Assembly: GCF_029227915.1 (NCBI RefSeq)
Contig: NC_079887.1
Span: 5,642,001 to 5,706,000 of the forward strand
Reading direction: 5' to 3'
Source: Hydractinia symbiolongicarpus
Taxonomy: Eukaryota; Cnidaria; Hydrozoa; Anthoathecata; Hydractiniidae
DNA: 64,000 nucleotides
Below, piece after piece: positions 25,105-37,041 of the stretch. Under the pieces are notes generated by a model. That model ran no database searches, was not told where the DNA came from, and saw only the letters and a list, made by a program, of their open reading frames with translations. Numbering within the stretch: the first letter of the stretch is position 1; every line of letters begins with the position of its first letter. The translations under genes and the position numbers were made by a program.

Positions 25105-25390
25105 CCTAAAGCTAGCTAGCTTAAAACTACAGATTTAGATAGAATAATAATAGAACTTAGATAGCATATAGCTAGCTAGATAGTATAAAAAAGAGCAAAC
25201 AGTAGCTATGGTTAGCACAAAACTAGCTACAAGGCTAGCATAAAATTAACTACTTAGTTGGGGTAAAACTACCAATGTATCTAGCATAAAATTAGCTATT
25301 TTAGCTGGCATTAAATCAGCAAAATAGCTTGCTAATAGAAATTTTCTTTCAGACAGATTTTCTAGCTATAGCTAGCTAGCTTTACATATA
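25105..25390. repeat. TAGCTAGC-rich degenerate repeat tract in S1
   Basis: GCTAGCTAGC and related words are scattered densely, and between about 25205 and 25335 the phrase CTAGCATAAAATTAGCTA recurs imperfectly (CTAGCACAAAACTAGCTA-like, GCTAGCATAAAATTAACTA, then CTAGCATAAAATTAGCTA). It looks like a decayed minisatellite. The tract is carried in all four element copies. Confidence 0.6.
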
Positions 25391-25452
25391 CTACACAGTG
25401 AGTGAGATAATTCTACACTGTAGCGTAGGAATGCCCCATCACATAGCTGGTT

Positions 25453-25711
25453 CTAGCTACAATCGTCCATACAATTTGTTGTCTTTGGCAATTTTATACC
25501 AAAGATCAAGAACCAAAAAGTTTAGCAAAGTCAGCAAAAGAACATAGCTAGCTAGATATTTTGCAGATAGTGTGTTATGTTCTCACTCATGATCAATGTT
25601 TATATAAAGGTATGTCACATGTAATTGTTTACGTTGCTTAGCCATTAAAGGGCAGTTTTTAACATTGAGGGGAAATGGGAGAGCCATCTTTTCGTGGACG
25701 ATTGTAGCTAG
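25453..25711. mobile_element. Candidate MITE nested in element (S1)
   Basis: CTAGCTACAATCGTCCA (25453-25469) is repeated exactly in inverted orientation at 25695-25711, giving a 259-bp unit with 17-bp terminal inverted repeats. If the ends are taken as GCTACAATCG, both sides are flanked by TA, as for Tc1/mariner-type miniature elements. There is no coding capacity. Caution: the outer CTAGCTA part is a common word in this element, so the informative core is the 10-bp CAATCGTCCA. It could instead be a hairpin of another origin. Confidence 0.45.
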
Positions 25712-26068
25712 CTATATATATTGTACACACATCTGGAAATAAACTTTTTTAACCCTGCCGGTGAGCATACATCATGCGGCTCAAGTTCCAGAAACGAAAA
25801 TTATTTCAATATATTACTGAGGCTTTTTAAATTCTGAAAAGCGGTTCTCGTGCAATCGTCAACATGTTTTGAAAATCTTCAAATATATTCATTATATATA
25901 TATTTCTTATTTAATTTCCTTATATGTATATATACAAATAATGTCTTGATATATAATTTCTTTTTCTGTAACTTGACCTGAACTTTACACCAATGCTGGA
26001 TATCATGTTTAAGTCCAGCTCTAGCTAGGTACCAAGCTAGCCTAATTTATTGCTATACTTTTGAAGTT

Positions 26069-27319
26069 ACGAATGTGTGACGGAACCGTTGTAACTGAAG
26101 CGGATTGATAAAGTTAGAAAGTCAATGAAATGTAGTTTTTGAAACTGTCGCTATTTCTTCAGCGCGCGATAACGGCTAGGATTGGTCCCACAGTAAAAAT
26201 GACTTATTTATCTAAATGTTTAAATGAAGCGCTACCACAGCGCCCAGTGTAATCGCTGAGTTCCGGCAATCACGTCAAATTAAGAAGAATGTTATTTCTT
26301 GGAGTTCAATTGCCTTATTTATCACATTTATCAGGTCACAGTCCAAAGTTAGTTCAATTAAGTGCCACAGACAATCATTTCGTTGTTAAAAGCGATGCAA
26401 CCTAGTAATGTCAGAAAAATATCGCTAAATACATGTTGGAACGAATATGTGCCCCAACCGTTGTAACTCAAACGGACTGACACCGTTAGAAAGTCAATGA
26501 AATTTAGTTTTTGAACCTGTCGCTATTTCTTCATCCCGCGATAACGGCTAGGATTGGTCCCACAGTAAAAATGACTTATTTATCTAAATTTTTAAATTAA
26601 GCCCTACCGCAGAGCCCAGTGTAATCGCTGAGTTCCAGCAATCACGTCAAATTAAGAAGAATGTTATTTCTTGGAGTCCAATTGTCTTATTAATCACATT
26701 TATCAGGTCACAGTATAGTTCAATTAAGTCCCACAGACAATCGTTTCATTGTTAAAAGCGATGCAACCTAGTAAAATCAGAAAAATATTGCTAAATACAT
26801 GTTGGTACGAATATGTGAACCAATCGTTTTAATTCAAACGGACTGACACCGTTAGAAAGTCAATAAAATGTACTTTTTGAAACTGCCGCAAATTCTTCAG
26901 CGCGTGATAACGGCTAGGATTTGTCCCACAGTAAAAAATGACTTATTAATCTAAATTTTTAAATCAAGTGCTACCACAGCGCCCAGTGTAATCGCTGAGT
27001 ACCGGTAATCACGTCAAATTTAAAAGAATGTTATTTCTTGAAGTCCAATTTTCTCCATTATCACATTTGCCAGGTCACAGTCCAAAGATAGTTCAATTAA
27101 GTCCCACAGTCAATCGCTTCATTGTTAAAAGCGATGCAACCTAGTAATATCAGAAAAATATCGCTAAATTCATGTTGGTACGAATATGTGACGCAACCGT
27201 TGTAACTGAAGTGGATTGACACCGTTAGAAGGTCAATGAAATGTAGTTTTTGAAACTGTCGCTATTTCTTCAGCGCGCGATAACGGCTAGGATTGGTCCC
27301 ACAGAAAAAATGACTTATT
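26069..27319. repeat. Satellite between S1 and L1
   Basis: About 3.4 monomers. It starts mid-monomer with ACGAATGTGTGACGGAACC and ends at ACTTATT before the next element. Its content (a monomer with AAATGTTTAAATG, then ACCGCAGAGCCC with the shortened ACAGTATAGTTC, then GGATTTGTCCCACAG and AAATCAAGTG) is the same block that precedes S2 and L2. Element and block therefore duplicate together. Confidence 0.95.
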
Positions 27320-27603
27320 GCGGAGAGAAGCGGAGTGCGCGCCAGCGCACGGAGCGTAGCGGAGCCCATTTCCTCATTAAATAAGCCAAATATAAGGGAC
27401 GGAGGAGAGTGTATAGGATTTCCGCACGTATACATCAAAATTTAAATTTTCGTAGGACGTTTTTCGACTGGGTTGCCCCGTAATTTTTCTTGTTATTTTT
27501 TCGTAAATTTCAGATTGAGCGAGTATATACGGCGATGGAGTGCTTTTGTTTATTTAAAGATCTCCTAGCGGGAACTTCCAGTTGAGACTAAGTTAGTTCT
27601 AAC

Positions 27604-27640
27604 CACGTGATTCATAAGTCACTTTGACTAATATCACGTG
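27604..27640. promoter_or_regulatory. Double E-box inverted repeat (L1)
   Basis: Copy of the 24901-24937 structure: CACGTGAT and ATCACGTG arms around AGTCA/TGACT, with no change seen. Confidence 0.5.
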
Positions 27641-28155
27641 ACTTTTTCTCGGATAACATAGCGCCTCAAACTCAAACTTTCGTTAATCTAAGCTATATCG
27701 AAACTTCTGGAAGGTTATTTTCAAGAAAACGAAGAAAGGGTATGTTTAGCTCGCTAGTATATCACTATTTTTTACATGTAATGAACCCATTCTTATTCTC
27801 ACTCACACCTAAAGCTAGCTAGCTTAAAACTACAGATTTAGATAGAATAATAATAGAACTTAGATAGCATATAGCTAGCTAGATAGTATAAAAAAGAGCA
27901 AACAGTAGCTATGGTTAGCACAAAACTAGCTACAAGGCTAGCATAAAATTAACTACTTAGTTGGGGTAAAACTACCAATGTATCTAGCATAAAATTAGCT
28001 ATTTTAGCTGGCATTAAATCAGCAAAATAGCTTGCTAATAGAAATTTTCTTTCAGACAGATTTTCTAGCTATAGCTAGCTAGCTTTACATATACTACACA
28101 GTGAGTGAGATAATTCTACACTGTAGCGTAGGAATGCCCCATCACATAGCTGGTT

Positions 28156-28414
28156 CTAGCTACAATCGTCCATACAATTTGTTGTCTTTGGCAATTTTAT
28201 ACCAAAGATCAAGAACCAAAAAGTTTAGCAAAGTCAGCAAAAGAACATAGCTAGCTAGATATTTTGCAGATAGTGTGTTATGTTCTCACTCATGATCAAT
28301 GTTTATATAAAGGTATGTCACATGTAATTGTTTACGTTGCTTAGCCATTAAAGGGCAGTTTTTAACATTGAGGGGAAATGGGAGAGCCATCTTTTCGTGG
28401 ACGATTGTAGCTAG
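28156..28414. mobile_element. Candidate MITE nested in element (L1)
   Basis: Same 259-bp unit with 17-bp inverted ends as in S1, offset 2,703 bp. Both arms are intact. Confidence 0.45.
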
Positions 28415-28983
28415 CTATATATATTGTACACACATCTCGAAATAAACTTTTTTAACCCTGCCGGTGAGCATACATCATGCGGCTCAAGTTACAGAAACGA
28501 AAATTATTTCAATATATTACTGAGGCTTTTTAAATTCTGAAAAGCGGTTCTCGTGCAATCGTCAACATGTTTTGAAAATCTTCAAATATATTCATTATAT
28601 ATATATTTCTTATTTAATTTCCTTATATGTATATATACAAATAATGTCTTGATATATAATTTCTTTTTCTGTAACTTGACCTGAACTTTACACCAATGCT
28701 GGATATCATGTTTAAGTCCAGCTCTAGCTAGGTACCAAGCTAGCCTAATTAATTGCTATACTTTTGAAGTTTCTGTTCAGTTTGGAATAAGAGCTTTTTA
28801 TTCTAATGTCATGAAAACTTGTACTAAGGCGCAGTTTACAATTTATATTAATTGGTCCACCAAGCGTTTAACACAGTTACTTGACCAGCATTTCTCAAAA
28901 GGTTAATTAACTAGGCTGTGTGCTGTGAATTCCTAAGTGTATATAATATTCACCTGTAAAGTTTCGTATATATATATATTTAT

Positions 28984-29302
28984 GCCCTGCTGGTTTCCTG
29001 TTTCTTTGCCGTGCCCTTACCTTGCCCTGCTTAATAATACACCCTTACTCTTCCTTTGCCGTTTCTGGTGCCTGCCTACTGTACCCTTGCCTGTGCCTCC
29101 CATGCCTTGCCTACCCCTGCCTTGCTGATTCCTCTTCCTGTTTCCTTGCCTGCCTTTGCCGTGCCCTTTCCTTGCTACCCCTGTCCTACCCCTGTCTTGC
29201 CTACCCCTGCCTTGCTGATTCCTCTTCCTGTTTCCTTGCCTGCCTTTGCCGTGCCCTTTCCTTGCCGTGCTTAATGCCTTTGCCTTGGCAACCTCTCCGC
29301 AA
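28984..29302. repeat. Pyrimidine-rich minisatellite tail of L1
   Basis: Built from CCTTGCC, CTGCC and CTACCCCTG words, very poor in A on this strand. An exact 70-bp match, 29106-29175 against 29196-29265, shows a 90-bp tandem period. Because 90 is divisible by three, frames stay open across it, which explains the Pro/Cys/Leu-rich open frames here. Strand asymmetry of this kind can favour triplex-type structures, but nothing shows that directly. Confidence 0.8.
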
Positions 29303-29317
29303 CACTTTCTATACTGG

Positions 29318-32024
29318 TTTATCTAAATGTTTAAATGAAGCGCTACCACAGCGCCCAGTGTAATCGCTGAGTTCCGGCAATCACGTCAAATTAAGAAGAA
29401 TGTTATTTCTTGGAGTTCAATTGCCTTACTTATCACATTTATCAGGTCACAGTCCAAAGTTAGTTCAATTAAGTGCCACAGACAATCATTTCGTTGTTAA
29501 AAGCGATGCAACCTAGTAATGTCAGAAAAATATCGCTAAATACATGTTGGAACGAATATGTGACCCAATCGTTTTAACTCAAACGGACTAACACTGTTAA
29601 AAAGTCAATGAAATGTACTTTTTGAAACTGTCACTAATTATTCAGCGCATGATAACGGCTAGGATTGGTCCCACAGTAAAAAATGACTTGTTATTCTAAA
29701 TTTTTAAATGAAGTGCTACCACAGGGCCCAGTGTAATCGCTGAGTACCGGTAATCACGTCAAATTAAGAAGAATGATTTTTCTTGAAGTCCAATTGTCTC
29801 CTTTATCACATTCATCAGGTCACAGTCCAAAGTTAGTTCAATTAAGTAGCACAGTCAATCGTTTTATTGTTAAAAGCGATGCAACCTAGTAATATCAGAA
29901 AAATATCGCTAAATACATGTTGGTACGAATATGTGAACCAATCGTTTTAGTCGCACAGTCAATCGTTTTATTGTTAAAAGCGATGCAACCTAGTAATATC
30001 AGAAAAATATCGCTAAATACATGTTGGTACGAATATGTGACCCAACCGTTGTAACTCAAACGGACTGACACCGTTAGAAAGTCAATGAAATGTACTTTCT
30101 GAAACTGTCACTAATTTTTCAGCGCGTTATAACGGCTAGGATTGGTCCCACAGAAAAAATGACTTATTTATCTAAATGTTTAAATGAAGCGCTACCACAG
30201 CGCCCAGTGTAATCGCTGAGTTCCGGCAATCACGTCAAATTAAGAAGAATGTTATTTCTTGGAATTCAATTGCCTTATTTATCACATTTATCAGGTCACA
30301 GTCCAAAGTTAGTTCAATTAAGTGCCACAGACAATCATTTCGTTGTTAAAAGCGATGCAACCTAGTAATGTCAGAAAAATATCGCTAAATACATGTTGGA
30401 ACAAATATGTGACCCAATCGTTTTAACTCAAACGGACTAACACTGTTAAAAAGTCAATGAAATGTACTTTTTGAAACTGTCACTAATTCTTCAGCGCATG
30501 ATAACGGCTAGGATTGGTCCCACAGTAAAAAATGACTTGTTATTCTAAATTTTTAAATGAAGTGCTACCACAGGGCCCAGTGTAATCGCTGAGTACCGGT
30601 AATCACGTCAAATTAAGAAGAATGATTTTTCTTGAAGTCCAATTGTCTCCTTTATCACATTCATCAGGTCACAGTCCAAAGCTACTTCAATTAAGTCCCA
30701 CAGTCAATCGTTTCACTGTTAAAGGCGATGCAACTTAGTAATATGAGAAAAATATCGCTAAATACATGTTGGTACGAATGTGTGACGCAACCGTTGTAAC
30801 TGAAGCGGATTGATAAAGTTAGAAAGTCAATGAAATGTAGTTTTTGAAACTGTCGCTATTTCTTCAGCGCGCGATAACGGCTAGGATTGGTCCCACAGTA
30901 AAAATGACTTATTTATCTAAATGTTTAAATGAAGCGCTACCACAGCGCCCAGTGTAATCGCTGAGTTCCGGCAATCACGTCAAATTAAGAAGAATGTTAT
31001 TTCTTGGAGTTCAATTGCCTTATTTATCACATTTATCAGGTCACAGTCCAAAGTTAGTTCAATTAAGTGCCACAGACAATCATTTCGTTGTTAAAAGCGA
31101 TGCAACCTAGTAATGTCAGAAAAATATCGCTAAATACATGTTGGAACGAATATGTGCCCCAACCGTTGTAACTCAAACGGACTGACACCGTTAGAAAGTC
31201 AATGAAATTTAGTTTTTGAACCTGTCGCTATTTCTTCAGCCCGCGATAACGGCTAGGATTGGTCCCACAGTAAAAATGACTTATTTATCTAAATTTTTAA
31301 ATTAAGCCCTACCGCAGAGCCCAGTGTAATCGCTGAGTTCCAGCAATCACGTCAAATTAAGAAGAATGTTATTTCTTGGAGTCCAATTGTCTCATTAATC
31401 ACATTTATCAGGTCACAGTATAGTTCAATTAAGTCCCACAGACAATCGTTTCATTGTTAAAAGCGATGCAACCTAGTAAAATCAGAAAAATATTGCTAAA
31501 TACATGTTGGTACGAATATGTGAACCAATCGTTTTAATTCAAACGGACTGACACCGTTAGAAAGTCAATAAAATGTACTTTTTGAAACTGCCGCAAATTC
31601 TTCAGCGCGTGATAACGGCTAGGATTTGTCCCACAGTAAAAAATGACTTATTAATCTAAATTTTTAAATCAAGTGCTACCACAGCGCCCAGTGTAATCGC
31701 TGAGTACCGGTAATCACGTCAAATTTAAAAGAATGTTATTTCTTGAAGTCCAATTTTCTCCATTATCACATTTGCCAGGTCACAGTCCAAAGATAGTTCA
31801 ATTAAGTCCCACAGTCAATCGCTTCATTGTTAAAAGCGATGCAACCTAGTAATATCAGAAAAATATCGCTAAATTCATGTTGGTACGAATATGTGACGCA
31901 ACCGTTGTAACTGAAGTGGATTGACACCGTTAGAAGGTCAATGAAATGTAGTTTTTGAAACTGTCGCTATTTCTTCAGCGCGCGATAACGGCTAGGATTG
32001 GTCCCACAGAAAAAATGACTTATT
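29318..32024. repeat. Satellite between L1 and S2
   Basis: About seven monomers. It resumes at TTTATCTAAATG exactly where the monomer left off before L1. It includes one 104-bp partial duplication (second copy from 29953), type B monomers with ACAGGGCCCAG and GTAGCACAG, and ends with the same three-monomer block that precedes the other element copies. Confidence 0.95.
29849..30056. repeat. 104-bp partial monomer duplication, copy 1
   Basis: GCACAGTCAATCG at 29849 recurs at 29953, an offset of 104 bp. The novel join reads AATCGTTTTAG/TCGCACAG, so a monomer stops within the GTGAACCAATCG region and restarts at the second CACAGTC block. Identical joins elsewhere in the array mark common descent. 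Confidence 0.85.
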
Positions 32025-32308
32025 GCGGAGAGAAGCGGAGTGCGCGCCAGCGCACGGAGCGTAGCGGAGCCCATTTCCTCATTAAATAAGCCAAATATAA
32101 GAGACGGAGGAGAGTGTATAGGATTTCCGCACGTATACATCAAAATTTAAATTTTCGTAGGACGTTTTTCGACTGGGTTGCCCCGTAATTTTTCTGGTTA
32201 TTTTTTCGTAAATTTCAGATTGAGCGAGTATATACGGCGATGGAGTGCTTTTGTTTATTTAAAGATCTCCTAGCGGGAACTTCCAGTTGAGACTAAGTTA
32301 GTTCTAAC

Positions 32309-32345
32309 CACGTGATTCATAAGTCACTTTGACTAATATCACGTG
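32309..32345. promoter_or_regulatory. Double E-box inverted repeat (S2)
   Basis: Unchanged copy of the nested CACGTGAT/ATCACGTG and AGTCA/TGACT inverted repeats. Confidence 0.5.
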
Positions 32346-32860
32346 ACTTTTTCTCGGATAACATAGCGCCTCAAACTCAAACTTTCGTTAATCTAAGCTA
32401 TATCGAAACTTCTGGAAGGTTATTTTCAAGAAAACGAAGAAAGGGTATGTTTAGCTCGCTAGTATATCACTATTTTTTACATGTAATGAACCCATTCTTA
32501 TTCTCACTCACACCTAAAGCTAGCTAGCTTAAAACTACAGATTTAGATAGAATAATAATAGAACTTAGATAGCATATAGCTAGCTAGATAGTATAAAAAA
32601 GAGCAAACAGTAGCTATGGTTAGCACAAAACTAGCTACAAGGCTAGCATAAAATTAACTACTTAGTTGGGGTAAAACTACCAATGTATCTAGCATAAAAT
32701 TAGCTATTTTAGCTGGCATTAAATCAGCAAAATAGCTTGCTAATAGAAATTTTCTTTCAGACAGATTTTCTAGCTATAGCTAGCTAGCTTTACATATACT
32801 ACACAGTGAGTGAGATAATTCTACACTGTAGCGTAGGAATGCCCCATCACATAGCTGGTT

Positions 32861-33119
32861 CTAGCTACAATCGTCCATACAATTTGTTGTCTTTGGCAAT
32901 TTTATACCAAAGATCAAGAACCAAAAAGTTTAGCAAAGTCAGCAAAAGAACATAGCTAGCTAGATATTTTGCAGATAGTGTGTTATGTTCTCACTCATGA
33001 TCAATGTTTATATAAAGGTATGTCACATGTAATTGTTTACGTTGCTTAGCCATTAAAGGGCAGTTTTTAACATTGAGGGGAAATGGGAGAGCCATCTTTT
33101 CGTGGACGATTGTAGCTAG
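32861..33119. mobile_element. Candidate MITE nested in element (S2)
   Basis: Same 259-bp unit with 17-bp inverted ends as at 25453-25711, offset 7,408 bp. Confidence 0.45.
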
Positions 33120-33476
33120 CTATATATATTGTACACACATCTGGAAATAAACTTTTTTAACCCTGCCGGTGAGCATACATCATGCGGCTCAAGTTACAGA
33201 AACGAAAATTATTTCAATATATTACTGAGGCTTTTTAAATTCTGAAAAGCGGTTCTCGTGCAATCGTCAACATGTTTTGAAAATCTTCAAATATATTCAT
33301 TATATATATATTTCTTATTTAATTTCCTTATATGTATATATACAAATAATGTCTTGATATATAATTTCTTTTTCTGTAACTTGACCTGAACTTTACACCA
33401 ATGCTGGATATCATGTTTAAGTCCAGCTCTAGCTAGGTACCAAGCTAGCCTAATTTATTGCTATACTTTTGAAGTT

Positions 33477-36205
33477 ACGAATGTGTGACGGAACCGTTGT
33501 AACTGAAGCGGATTGATAAAGTTAGAAAGTCAATGAAATTTAGTTTTTGAACCTGTCGCTATTTCTTCAGCCCGCGATAACGGCTAGGATTGGTCCCACA
33601 GTAAAAATGACTTATTTATCTAAATTTTTAAATTAAGCGCTACCGCAGCGCCCAGTGTAATCGCTGAGTTCCAGCAATCACGTCAAATTAAGAAGAATGT
33701 TATTTCTTGGAGTCCAATTGTCTCATTAATCACATTTATCAGGTCACAGTATAGTTCAATTAAGTCCCACAGACAATCGTTTCATTGTTAAAAGCGATGC
33801 AACCTAGTAATATCAGAAAAACATCGCTAAATACATGTTGGTACGAATATGTGACCCAACCGTTGTAACTCAAACGGACTGACACCGTTAGAAAGTCAAT
33901 GAAATTTAGTTTTTAAACCTGTCGCTATTTCTTCAGCCCACGATAACGGCTAGGATTGGTCCCACAGTAAAAAATGACTTATTAATCTATATTTTTAAAT
34001 GAAGTGCTACCGCAGCGCCCAGTGTAATCGCTGAGAACCGGTAATCACGTCAAATTGAAAAGAATGTTCTTTCTTGGAGTCCAATTGTCTCCTTTATCAC
34101 ATTTGTCAGGTCACAGTCCAAAGGTAGTTCAATTAAGTCCCACAGTCAATTGCTTCATTGCTAAAAGCGATGCAACCTAGTAATATGAGAAAAATATCGC
34201 TAAATACATGTTGGTACGAATATGTGACCCAACCGTTGTAACTCAAACGGACTGACACCGTTAGAAAGTCAATGAAATTTAGTTTTTGAACCTGTCGCTA
34301 TTTCTTCAGCCCGCGATAACGGCTAGGATTGGTCCCACAGTAAAAATGACTTATTTATCTAATATTTTAAATTAAGCGCTACCGCAGCGCCCAGTGTAAT
34401 CGCTGAATTCCAGCAATCACGTCAAATTAAGAAGAATGTTATTTCTTGGAGTCCAATTGTCTCATTAATCACATTTATCAGGTCACAGTATAGTTCAATT
34501 AAGTCCCACAGACAATCGTTTCATTGTTAAAAGCGATGCAACCTAATAATGTCAGAAAAATATCGCTAAATACATGTTGGTACGAATATGTGACCCAATC
34601 GTTTTAACTCAAACGGAGTGACACTGTTAAAAAGTCAATGAAATGTACTTTTTGAAACTGTCACTAATTCTTCAGCGCATGATAACGGCCAGGAATGGTC
34701 CCACAGTAAAAAATGACTTATTATTCTAAATTTTTAAATGAAGTGCTACAACAGCGCCCAGTGTAATCGCTGAGTACCGGTAATCACGTCAAATTAAGAA
34801 GAATGATTTTTGTTGAAGTCCAATTGTCTCCTTTATCACATTCATCAGGTCACAGTCCAAAGCTACTTCAATTAAGTCCCACAGTCAATCGTTTCACTGT
34901 TAAAGGCGATGCAACTTAGTAATATGAGAAAAATATCGCTAAATACATGTTGGTACGAATGTGTGACGCAACCGTTGTAACTGAAGCGGATTGATAAAGT
35001 TAGAAAGTCAATGAAATGTAGTTTTTGAAACTGTCGCTATTTCTTCAGCGCGCGATAACGGCTAGGATTGGTCCCACAGTAAAAATGACTTATTTATCTA
35101 AATGTTTAAATGAAGCGCTACCACAGCGCCCAGTGTAATCGCTGAGTTCCGGCAATCACGTCAAATTAAGAAGAATGTTATTTCTTGGAGTTCAATTGCC
35201 TTATTTATCACATTTATCAGGTCACAGTCCAAAGTTAGTTCAATTAAGTGCCACAGACAATCATTTCGTTGTTAAAAGCGATGCAACCTAGTAATGTCAG
35301 AAAAATATCGCTAAATACATGTTGGAACGAATATGTGCCCCAACCGTTGTAACTCAAACGGACTGACACCGTTAGAAAGTCAATGAAATTTAGTTTTTGA
35401 ACCTGTCGCTATTTCTTCAGCCCGCGATAACGGCTAGGATTGGTCCCACAGTAAAAATGACTTATTTATCTAAATTTTTAAATTAAGCCCTACCGCAGAG
35501 CCCAGTGTAATCGCTGAGTTCCAGCAATCACGTCAAATTAAGAAGAATGTTATTTCTTGGAGTCCAATTGTCTCATTAATCACATTTATCAGGTCACAGT
35601 ATAGTTCAATTAAGTCCCACAGACAATCGTTTCATTGTTAAAAGCGATGCAACCTAGTAAAATCAGAAAAATATTGCTAAATACATGTTGGTACGAATAT
35701 GTGAACCAATCGTTTTAATTCAAACGGACTGACACCGTTAGAAAGTCAATAAAATGTACTTTTTGAAACTGCCGCAAATTCTTCAGCGCGTGATAACGGC
35801 TAGGATTTGTCCCACAGTAAAAAATGACTTATTAATCTAAATTTTTAAATCAAGTGCTACCACAGCGCCCAGTGTAATCGCTGAGTACCGGTAATCACGT
35901 CAAATTTAAAAGAATGTTATTTCTTGAAGTCCAATTTTCTCCATTATCACATTTGCCAGGTCACAGTCCAAAGATAGTTCAATTAAGTCCCACAGTCAAT
36001 CGCTTCATTGTTAAAAGCGATGCAACCTAGTAATATCAGAAAAATATCGCTAAATTCATGTTGGTACGAATATGTGACGCAACCGTTGTAACTGAAGTGG
36101 ATTGACACCGTTAGAAGGTCAATGAAATGTAGTTTTTGAAACTGTCGCTATTTCTTCAGCGCGCGATAACGGCTAGGATTGGTCCCACAGAAAAAATGAC
36201 TTATT
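33477..36205. repeat. Satellite between S2 and L2
   Basis: About seven monomers. Its left part carries type A monomers with ACCGCAGCGCC and the shortened ACAGTATAGTTC, also seen at 23.1-23.9 kb. Its right 1.2 kb is the same three-monomer block found before L1 and S2. It is therefore a mosaic of two blocks seen elsewhere. Confidence 0.95.
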
Positions 36206-36489
36206 GCGGAGAGAAGCGGAGTGCGCGCCAGCGCACGGAGCGTAGCGGAGCCCATTTCCTCATTAAATAAGCCAAATATAAGGGACGGAGGAGAGTGTAT
36301 AGGATTTCCGCACGTATACATCAAAATTTAAATTTTCGTAGGACGTTTTTCGACTGGGTTGCCCCGTAATTTTTCTGGTTATTTTTTCGTAAATTTCAGA
36401 TTGAGCGAGTATATACGGCGATGGAGTGCTTTTGTTTATTTAAAGATCTCCTAGCGGGAACTTCCAGTTGAGACTAAGTTAGTTCTAAC

Positions 36490-36526
36490 CACGTGATTCA
36501 TAAGTCACTTTGACTAATATCACGTG
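36490..36526. promoter_or_regulatory. Double E-box inverted repeat (L2)
   Basis: Unchanged fourth copy of the nested inverted repeat with two CACGTG cores. Confidence 0.5.
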
Positions 36527-37041
36527 ACTTTTTCTCGGATAACATAGCGCCTCAAACTCAAACTTTCGTTAATCTAAGCTATATCGAAACTTCTGGAAGG
36601 TTATTTTCAAGAAAACGAAGAAAGGGTATGTTTAGCTCGCTAGTATATCACTATTTTTTACATGTAATGAACCCATTCTTATTCTCACTCACACCTAAAG
36701 CTAGCTAGCTTAAAACTACAGATTTAGATAGAATAATAATAGAACTTAGATAGCATATAGCTAGCTAGATAGTATAAAAAAGAGCAAACAGTAGCTATGG
36801 TTAGCACAAAACTAGCTACAAGGCTAGCATAAAATTAACTACTTAGTTGGGGTAAAACTACCAATGTATCTAGCATAAAATTAGCTATTTTAGCTGGCAT
36901 TAAATCAGCAAAATAGCTTGCTAATAGAAATTTTCTTTCAGACAGATTTTCTAGCTATAGCTAGCTAGCTTTACATATACTACACAGTAAGTGAGATAAT
37001 TCTACACTGTAGCGTAGGAATGCCCCATCACATAGCTGGTT

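Larger units (their letters stand above)
24617..26068. other. Embedded non-satellite element, short copy S1 (1,452 bp)
   Basis: Satellite stops inside a monomer after AAAAAATGACTTATT and unrelated sequence begins GCGGAGAGAAGCGGAG. In order it contains a CpG-rich head with a 6-bp hairpin (24617-24665), a double E-box inverted repeat (24901-24937), a stretch rich in TAGCTAGC (about 25105-25390), a candidate miniature transposon (25453-25711) and an A+T-rich tail. It ends at TTTTGAAGTT and re-enters satellite at ACGAATGTGTGACGG, so about two thirds of the host monomer is missing. I find no long reading frame. A GTATGT after GAAAGG near 25037 could be a splice donor, which would fit a captured promoter plus first exon, but this is speculation. 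S1 shares CTAATTTATTGC near its right end with S2; the long copies have CTAATTAATTGC. Confidence 0.9.
27320..29317. other. Embedded non-satellite element, long copy L1 (1,998 bp)
   Basis: It matches S1 from the first base to TTTTGAAGTT (offset 2,703 bp), then continues about 545 bp with sequence absent from the short copies: an A+T-rich stretch starting TCTGTTCAG and a pyrimidine-rich tract. At the right end CTATACTGG is followed by TTTATCTAAATG, so the host monomer is interrupted almost cleanly between GACTTATT and TTATCTAAAT. Only 2-3 T residues could be duplicated. TTGCGGAGAG at 27318-27327 is matched by the inverted CTCTCCGCAA at 29293-29302, 15 bp inside the right junction. This makes the long form the likely original insertion. 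L1-specific changes include CATCTCGAAAT (CATCTGGAAAT in the other copies) and TTTTTCTTGTTATT. The short cysteine/proline-rich open frames in its tail are low-complexity artefacts. Confidence 0.9.
32025..33476. other. Embedded non-satellite element, short copy S2 (1,452 bp)
   Basis: It matches S1 at an offset of 7,408 bp, with the same left junction and the same TTTTGAAGTT/ACGAATGTGTGACGG right junction, so both descend from a single truncation. Differences from S1 are few (AAGAGACGG here, AAGGGACGG in the others; GTTACAGAAAC here, GTTCCAGAAAC in S1). About 60 bp downstream of the right junction the satellite differs from that after S1 (GAAATTTAGTTTTTGAACC), showing an exchange just outside the element. 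Confidence 0.9.

Noticed and set aside
28937-29363. Cys/Pro/Leu-rich open frames in the L1 tail
   Set aside because: All three overlapping frames stay open because the tract is pyrimidine-rich with a 90-bp period. One runs straight into satellite. The same occurs at 37823-38249 in L2.
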